Assembly: GCA_029378245.1 (NCBI GenBank) | Contig: JARKIF010000004.1 | Span: forward strand, 930,001 to 994,000 | From: Roridomyces roridus | Lineage: Eukaryota > Basidiomycota > Agaricomycetes > Agaricales > Mycenaceae | DNA: 64,000 nucleotides | Direction: 5' to 3' | Shown: piece after piece, positions 57,279 to 64,000 of the stretch | Position numbering within the stretch: position 1 is the first letter of the stretch | Layout: every line of letters begins with the position of its first letter | Made by a program: the position numbers and the translations under genes | Notes under the pieces: generated by a model | What the model was told of the DNA's origin: nothing | The model's database searches: none | Seen by the model: the letters and a program-made list of their open reading frames with translations, nothing else

Positions 57279-58547
57279 ATGTCCGTTGAAGAGCTCGAGA
57301 CGCGCATCGACCAACTTTCGTCGAATCTAAGCCTAAAAGACTCGCGCAAGAAAAGCCTTCTCCAGCGTTAGCTCAATGCCCTCCGCGATCCCATGGCTCG
57401 GTTACCCCTCGAGGTATCATCGGAGATATTCGTGCAATGTCTGCCCGAGTATCCTCGACCCCAAACCCACACAATCACACGCCTTGTGCCTCCCCTGCTT
57501 TTCCTGCGCATCTGCTTCACTTGGAACCAGATTGCATTGTCCACCCCTACCCTGTGGTCAAAGATGGTCTTGGAATCCCCGTACGACAGCAAACTGGAAG
57601 CATTGGCCGAAAGATGGCTCCAACGCGCTCGCAGTCGCCCTTTGCATATCAGCTTTTGGCGTTCAAATGTGGATACCCGCATAGGTTCTCTCATTTGGGG
57701 CTATCGCAGTCAGCTCAAATGCCTGAAACTCAATGTATATAACGACATGTACGATGAACTAGACGAAGAAGACGAGTACGCCGAATTCCGTCTGCTGTTT
57801 GGAATCGCGCAGCCAGAGCCGCTGCCATTCCTCCGAACACTGGACCTTTCAGGGCTCAATAGTGGAACGCTGTCCCCACTGCCAATCATACAGCTCTTGC
57901 GAATAGCTCCCAATCTGTCGCAATTGAGCTTCTGCAACTTGGCTTTGGCGGTTGATGCATTTGACGAACAACTTGCCCTTCCAAATTTGCGCCGACTGGC
58001 TTTCGTGAGGGAGGATCCTGAGCTCGACGAGGCCAATTATGAACTTTTGGATTTCATATCTGCGCCGGGCCTGGAACAGTTCACATTGGATCTCGACTTT
58101 GGTGACGAGGACGACATAATCTCCTTCCTGCAGCGATCATCGCCGCCTCTTTTGGCGCTCGAGATCAGCGGTACAGAAAACCTCTACTCGTTTGACATCT
58201 TGTTGTCGCTCGTTCCCTCCCTCACGCGGTTGAGAATCAAATACCCAGACTCCCTCGCACAGGACTTGTTCTCCGCTTTGGCGCAGACACCGATCAGCGT
58301 GCTACCGAACCTGCGAGATCTGGAATTGGAATCTGCTCATGATTCGGATGTTTTGTGGGATATAGTCGTTCGTGCACTTCGGAATCGCCGTGAACAGATC
58401 AAGAGGTTCCGCTTGAGCGATTCTTGGCTCGAAATCCCCCCACACGTTCTTGCTACACTGAGAGATTTGGTAGCAGAGGGCATGGAGATGTGGATCCAAA
58501 AGACATCTGGACTGGAGCGAAATATCAATATGGTTGGCACTGTGTAA
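57279..58547 (+). CDS. F-box/LRR protein with an in-frame TAG before the F-box
   Basis: Typical Agaricomycete F-box protein. The frame from 57279 starts with a coiled-coil leader (MSVEELETRIDQLSSNLSLK) that normally continues through a LNALRDPMARLPLEVSSEIF type motif. Codon 31 is TAG (57369-57371), where relatives of this layout would have a Gln (CAG). After it the frame is clean for 390 codons to 58547. Re-initiation at 57393 (MARLPLEVSS) would keep the F-box but lose the leader. The body has LRR-type repeats (LPFLRTLDLSGL, LPNLRRLAFVRE, LPNLRDLELES). It is a likely SCF substrate receptor, functional only if the downstream start is used. Confidence 0.75.
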
Positions 58548-58650
58548 TGTGTACTCTTCACAAACGCGATAATAGTAATCCATCCCACAAATCAGAATCA
58601 TTCAACCATCTGTATCAAAAAGTGAGAAATCAGAACGATCCAGCAGCATA

Positions 58651-59915
58651 TTACGCACCTGCGATATCAAAGCCACACGCCAGACAGACGCAACTCGAGC
58701 CCTCTGGCTCGGCAAACAAGCTACGGAATTCCATGCGCTCCTCTGGGGTGCCACTAGAACACAGCTGGACCTGGAACGACTGTAGTTCTGCACATAAGCC
58801 ACCTGTACGCCGGGCGCGTGCGATGGGCAGAACGTCCGCCACGCTGCGCAGGGTGATGTCTAGGCACAGATGGATGAGGGACGGGCAGAGCCAGTCAGAG
58901 CCTCCACCGTCAGGCGAAGACAGGGCAGCGAAAAGATCCGTGTCGCTCCCCGACGCGGTGGGATACCCCAGTTCACGCTCGTGGGCGATGTAGAGACGGA
59001 GGAGGGCAGGGTAAGCGGGATAGCCAGGTGACCAGGAAGGGTGTATCGCCTTCGGATAGACAGTGGGAGAGCTCGAGGCTTTGCAAGGCCGATGGCACGA
59101 AACCCGGTTGGCTCCATTGCGAGAATACCAATCCCATGTGAGCTGTGCAGTCGCGGATGGACAGGGTGCGTAATGCAGGCGCTTGCATGTTCACAAGGAG
59201 ATGTGTAAGATCCCCAATGTCGTGGAGTCGAAGATTGGTCAGATGGGATAGGCGTGCTGTTTCGCTGCAAGCCCATAGAGAGGGCAAAGTGACGCGCTGG
59301 AAATGAACGGTGTAGGACGTTGGGAACAAGGGAAAGATATCGCTGCGCTGTGGACGCAGAGAGGCCGACATGGCTGATCTCGAAATATGTGATGCGGGGA
59401 TTGAGTATCTTGGTAACCCATTCTTCCGGCAGAGCCGTGGCGGTGAACGAATGAAGGTTCCGCGGCACGAAACCTTGGCTTGACTCGAAGAATTTGTCGA
59501 TGGCCTGTTGGTCCATTCCATGGTAGTGAAGAGCCAGGGCTTCCACTCGGCCCATGTCCACCCACCGCGTCGAGCCAGTCAGCGCGTTCGTGGGCATGTC
59601 AACCTGCACCCAAGTGTGCACCAGGGCCGCAAGGTTAGGGATAATGACCTTGAGCACGGGTTTACGCCGATTCCATGCACGCGTAAAAGTGAGTCTGAGG
59701 TCACTTTCTTTCGCCTTTTCCAGTTGCGTCGAGAGGATGCGGCCGGAACTGTCCTTTCCAATAACCAGGATGCCCCATAGACTGGGAGTGGATATTATGA
59801 CTTGGTAGCACCTGGCGGACACCATACAGATTGGGGGCAGGAACCCGATTCCCCATGTTTCAACAGCGATCTCGAGAACACGGGCGAAGAGCTCCGGAGG
59901 AAGTGATTCGAGCAT
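58651..59915 (-). pseudogene. F-box/LRR protein with two frame breaks
   Basis: The ATG at 59915 starts a clear F-box (MLESLPPELFARVLEIAV, then CYQVIISTPSLWGILVIG). After STAQRYLSL the frame must shift near 59327 to continue as HLTNLRLHDIG, ALRTLSIRDCT and ALQSLELSHCL (leucine-rich repeats). It must shift again near 59008 to give ALLRLYIAHEREL, PSLIHLCLDITLR and a Cys-containing end (CVCLACGFDIAGA) at 58651. Each segment has good coding character, so this looks like one gene with two 1-nt insertions rather than three genes. Whether these are real or errors cannot be told here. Confidence 0.6.
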
Positions 59916-60180
59916 GCTTCAGAGAGGTTGAGGGTGGGGGACGGACAGGCTCGAGACAGGGGCATTTTAAACCATTGCGCGGGTCCGTCCATTGGCAGGC
60001 CTCCTCGGTGTTGCTCGGAGACTGGAGTGTAAGAAAGAGTCATTTCGATTCGATCACGGCGGCGAGGCGATCACCAGCCAACACACCGGCATAGCAATCC
60101 ATGGGCGTAGCAGTTAAAAGCAAGCAGTATTATATCCGTAGATGTACAATATCATGGTCTACAGTGCGACGGAGCAGTGA

Positions 60181-61889
60181 TCAGGGTGACTTGGGAGGGG
60201 TCCAGCGACTATTCCCCGCAGAACTATTTCGACTCTGTCGAGTCTCAATGCGGACATACTCGCTATCATCGCCAGCAATCGCGGCTGCGTCTTTCGTAAC
60301 ACCAGCGTACGCCTCGCCGAGGATCTGCAGAGCCACAGCCCGAAGATTGGACTTTTCCCGAGTGACATTGGGGTCCTCCAAAACACGCTCGCACGTCTCT
60401 CGCAGAACCGACTCGATCTCGAGTTTCGCTCCCTAAATCCATGTGAGGAATGCAAAAGAGAGGAAAGAGTAGATGGTACCTTGAACAACGCCTGCAGACC
60501 CTTTTCAGCGGCCTGCTCTTCGAGCTTCCTCTTGTCCTCCGGACTTAGATTGCCCGCACGTTCAGCAGCTTGTATTTGGTCAAACACAGACTTGAGTTCA
60601 ATCGCCGATCGTAGCGTCGAAACACTGTATTGCATGTGAGAAACATAAATGCGAGAAACAAGAAAAGCGTACGTCTCGCTGAAGACATGATATTTGCCCT
60701 GGACATTGTGCAACCATCCGCCGACACCAAGGAAAGTCTGATTTGTGGCAAGGTGATGTTTAGCTTTGGAGACGTAGACAAATCCGATGGCCTGCAGCAA
60801 CTCGACACCGTATGATTCTTGTTTCAGTTGGCTGAATATGTGGGATGAGAAATCGTGCAGAATGCGTTGAAAGGACGCACTCTGCTTCCAAGCTACATAT
60901 TGTCCGCCAACTTGCCGTGACATCGGGGTCGTTCGGGCCAGTTGCCGACTCGGTGAATATGCTCAACTTGCGTTCGAGATTCTCCACCAACTTTTGAATC
61001 CGCTCCTGCCGAACCTTGGCCTTCTCCTCCCGCTTCACCCGGTCCTTGGCCTCCTTGGCCGCCTTCTCCTGCTCGCTGAGCACGGGCCGCCCCTTGGCAT
61101 CTAGAATGCGCGTGCCAGCCCGTTCAGCCTCCTCCTCCTCTGCCTCGTCCGCTTCCTGTAATGCGGCCTTCATATCGCGTGCCAGACTGATGTTGCCGAT
61201 AATGGGCATGAACTTGTCCCCACCGAATATCGCACCAAACACCTCCTCCGGATCGACGAACCCGCCTTCGGGCGCGCTCTCCTTAGGCCCGAATTCGTTG
61301 TACTTTTTCCGAAGAGCGGGGTCCGAAAGGGTTTGGTACGCGATCGCGATTTCTTTGAATCGTTCCTCTGCCTGTGGGTCGTCTGGATTCTTGTCTGCTG
61401 AATGTTAGTGCGAGTTTCAGAACAAGTACACGATACAGACCTGGATGGTGCTTAATGGCCATCCGCCCTGTAGATATAAATTAGACGCCGCGCATAGAGA
61501 CGTGTATAAGACGTACGATATGCTTTCTTCACCTCATCGGTCGTCGCTGCGGGCGTTATACCTAGAATGTCGTAGTAGCCAGTCTCTAGTGGTCGTTCCT
61601 GTGTCCCGAACTTGCGTCCCTTCCGGGCGGGTGGTGTATTGGATCCGGCCGCATTCGAGGATGATGGTGCCGACGCAGACGAAGGGCCGCTCGGTAGCTG
61701 CGTCGGGTAGAAAGCATGTTGGATGACGTTGTTACATTGGAAGCAGCGAATTCTCAGTAGCGTGCCTGGACGTGGATGCGGTGACGGGACGGGGAATTCG
61801 AGAGGAGTATTGCATTGGGAACATCCAGAGACGATGGGAATGTGTGGAATTATGGGTCGAGAGGGTAGGATGGAGGAGGAAGAGCTCAT
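60181..61889 (-). CDS. Caj1/Djp1-type J-domain co-chaperone
   Basis: Hsp40 of the type with an N-terminal zinc ribbon, J domain and DnaJ-X region; the yeast relatives act in peroxisomal import and general Hsp70 recruitment. The start at 61889 reads [18 protein letters not shown]. Residues about 25-65 hold the ribbon [10 protein letters not shown] with [12 protein letters not shown]. The J domain [20 protein letters not shown] continues after an intron with [12 protein letters not shown] (HPD motif) and the glutamate-rich helix. The DnaJ-X part includes [14 protein letters not shown] and [17 protein letters not shown], joined over an intron that restores EADQLKQES, then [21 protein letters not shown] Ser/Arg tail ends at 60181. 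No frame break was found. Confidence 0.9.
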
Positions 61890-62031
61890 GGCGGAAGCAC
61901 GCAAAGAGCCCAAATGCGGTGCCTCAAGTCGGCGTCTCAAGCCGAGCCTTTGCGTGGCCCGCAAATTGCGAGTGGATAACCGACGCATTATCTATGTACC
62001 ACGCTGAGGATGAGAATTTATTTGTACATCT

Positions 62032-63680
62032 CTAAACTTGTAAATTAAGCCAGTCCGTATATGGCTCGAATGTGCGTATACAGCGAGGTTCAGAAATATT
62101 CCATTCATCCATGGAAAATGGAGCGCCTGGCAGATAACATTGTTCCTGTTCAGAGCGCGTCAGAAGGGTCGACGCTACGCTGGGCCTACGTACATCGAAG
62201 GCACACGCGGGGCGGCATGTTATCCACACAGACCAGCCAAGCCAGCTCATGAGGCGGTCAATCTCCGACTTCCATTTCCCCACCAGGGAGCCTGGAATGG
62301 TCGGAGAGCTAAGCAGCGCAACAGAACCTTCTGCCCACATCCCGACAAGAGTACGGCAGATCTCTCGGCTCGTATCTCGCGCAGAGGTCAGGAGGAGCTC
62401 TTCCGATGCGGTAAGGGTGAGTGATTGGATGAACAGGATGGGCGTCTCTGTACAAAGTCGAAAGGCCGGGGCCGCCCAGGCGTTACCGGACGAGACAGGG
62501 ACTGCTGTATGCAACCGGTATGGCATGAGTGTCGAGAGCAGCAGCTGAAACGCGCGTTGGCCAGCAACATCCACGGCGGTACCATCGAGAGTACTTTGCA
62601 GCACCTCGAGTCGTTTGGCATAACGGTTTCGTATGACTTGGAAAAGTGTAGCCCAATCAATGCCGCTATTAGGTTGCGAGTAAGATATGGATGATATCCT
62701 GGCGAGAGCGGCATCGACATCGTGCTCGCTGATGCCAAGAATACGGTGTTGGCGGCGATTCTGCCCAAGTCGACGAGTTACCAGGCTTGGTGTCAATGAA
62801 ACGTCGTAGAACGAGATGAGTTGAGTGAGGTCAAGATGGATACGCGGTTGGCCAGGGTACTGGTCGTACCAGCTACTTGAGTGGAGGAAAGAGAAGGCAT
62901 AATGTGGAATTCGAGCCTCGTCTTGTAGTCTGGAAACAGTGATTATTTCCACGCCGTCCGTGAAATTGCACAACATGATTTCGCTTGGACGAGAGATGAG
63001 TGAGGTGGCACAAGGAGCTGAAAGATGCTCTACAAATTCAGTTGCATTCTATGTGGCTTGAGCAGAATCCCCGGTAAGATGAAGTTGGCCTTACCTTACA
63101 AGCGCGTCGACTCGTGTTTTATTCCCAAACTGGCACAGCTGGTTCATACGTTCATATTCCCACTCGACAGTGGCGCGGTCGGGCAATACAGTGCCTAGCA
63201 GAGTGAGTACCTGATGAGTGACAAGAGAGGTTTGTTAATACCCCAGGCAAGGAGATCTTGAGCATCCATGGGTCCGTCTGGCATCTTGGTCGCACTACTT
63301 CCATCGAAATACAACACGCGCAGAGGGCGCGTCGCAGCAAGAGTATGAACCCAACAAGGTCCGGGGTCGTCACAGAAAACGCGCGCGAATTCGGGATCAA
63401 ATGCAACCCATTCCGATGCTGTCGGGGTATACCGGTTCCCCCTCCCATGATACAAGAGTGTGCCTGGAGGAATCGTGCCGGGGACAATCGTATGGCCGCT
63501 ATGGTACCTCGTATTTGGCCAGTGCTGAAGCAAGGAACTTGCAGTGTCAAAAACCAAGTGTCCAGTTGAATTGGAGTTCGGTGGAGTATTCAGATCCCAT
63601 TCTTGTGTAATAGAGAGAGGAGTCTGAGGGATAGCCCAGATTTCAAGAGACAGCAGAACCAGAACCAGAAATAAAGACAT
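62032..63680 (-). CDS. Secreted protein of unknown function
   Basis: The start at 63680 gives a strong signal peptide (MSLFLVLVLLSLEIWA); a longer in-frame start upstream adds an unlikely basic leader. The frame contains VPGTIPPGTLLYHGRG, EWVAFDPEFARVFC and LRVLYFDGSSATKMPDGPMD, with paired Cys around PGPCW. These are features of a widespread but unnamed fungal secreted family. After introns between about 63215 and 62980 the protein continues with MLCNFTDGVEIITV, DLTQLISFYDVSLTPSLV and RAFQLLLSTLMPYRLHTA to the stop at 62032. One to two N-glycosylation sites (NFT, NST) are present. No catalytic motif is recognised. It may be cell-wall or surface associated, since the second half is rich in hydrophobic helices. 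Confidence 0.7.
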
Positions 63681-64000
63681 GTTTGTTTTCCCACGGTGGG
63701 TTGGTGTCTGATGCTTTTGTCTATCTTGATCCTTCGCCGCTATGGCCTCTGCGTCGTTATGTGCAGATCTTGGTCCGGAACTCGCCCTCCGACACCCCAC
63801 AATACGCGACGTCGGTCTCTGCATCTGCCTTGGATCACTTGTTTTTCCCTCGTTCCGGCGGTCATGTTCAACAGGTTTCACGCCGGGACTCACAGGCACG
63901 GGAGATGTGTAGATGGATGGGAAACGGACGTGGTCTGATGTTTATTCTCAGCGCCCTCAGGTTAGGTAAAACGAATATCGTCCACTGCGGCGGTCAATAC
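63681..64000. other. Upstream region, nothing recognised
   Basis: Presumed promoter of the secreted-protein gene up to the window edge. There is no TATA box at a convincing distance and no other gene. Confidence 0.35.

Noticed and set aside
60883..60905. Third GC-AG intron in the J-protein gene
   Set aside because: It would be only 23 nt; the segment is coding ([11 protein letters not shown]) and the real intron follows it with a GT donor.
1..64000. CRISPR arrays, operons, prokaryotic transfer
   Set aside because: Genes are intron-rich and individually promoted; no regularly spaced repeats are visible.

Overview
The window is nuclear DNA of a filamentous basidiomycete, most likely an agaricomycete (mushroom or wood/litter decayer). 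Reasons: nearly every gene is split by many 45-57 nt introns; the housekeeping proteins are fungal; the accessory genes are typical of Agaricomycetes (CYP63-like P450, RTA1-like membrane proteins, F-box proteins with the ARLPLEVSSEIF motif, a Clp1-type developmental regulator, GMC oxidoreductase, GH3 beta-glucosidase). I cannot name the genus. All gene models were spliced by hand from the sequence, without transcript data.

Layout. 1-3.1 kb: 5' part of eIF3a. 3.5-10.7 kb: an RTA1-like protein, a P450, a low-complexity protein, and a small PH-CRIB adaptor lacking any kinase domain. 10.9-13.8 kb: glycogen phosphorylase with one apparent frame break. 14.3-20.2 kb: three tandem copies of a lineage-type protein of unknown function. 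The first is intact, the second has a nonsense codon at codon 45, and the third is split by a 618-bp hAT-type MITE with perfect 17-bp inverted ends and an 8-bp target duplication. 20.4-21.3 kb: a second RTA1-like gene, inverted relative to the first.

21.8-46.9 kb is a dense housekeeping block: a small Cys-rich protein, an F-box-like protein, a CNNM/Mam3 transporter, PHF5A/Rds3 (U2 snRNP), SRP14, Atg1, SDH3, a KDM4-type JmjC demethylase, UDP-glucose dehydrogenase, Nog1, Gpn2, a Rho GTPase, Gpi1/PIG-Q and a ZZZ3-type Myb protein. Four head-to-head pairs here have start codons separated by only 43-69 bp (RDS3/SRP14, SDH3/KDM4, NOG1/GPN2, RHO/GPI1), so each pair must share a very short bidirectional promoter.

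47.0-59.9 kb is an accessory island: GMC oxidoreductase, alginate-lyase-like GPI protein, Clp1-like regulator, GH3 beta-glucosidase and two F-box genes. Several reading frames here are broken by 1-nt shifts or nonsense codons, which means either recent gene decay or a poorly assembled stretch. 60.2-63.7 kb: a Caj1/Djp1-type J-protein and a secreted protein of unknown function. I saw no tRNA, rRNA, CRISPR array or viral gene.
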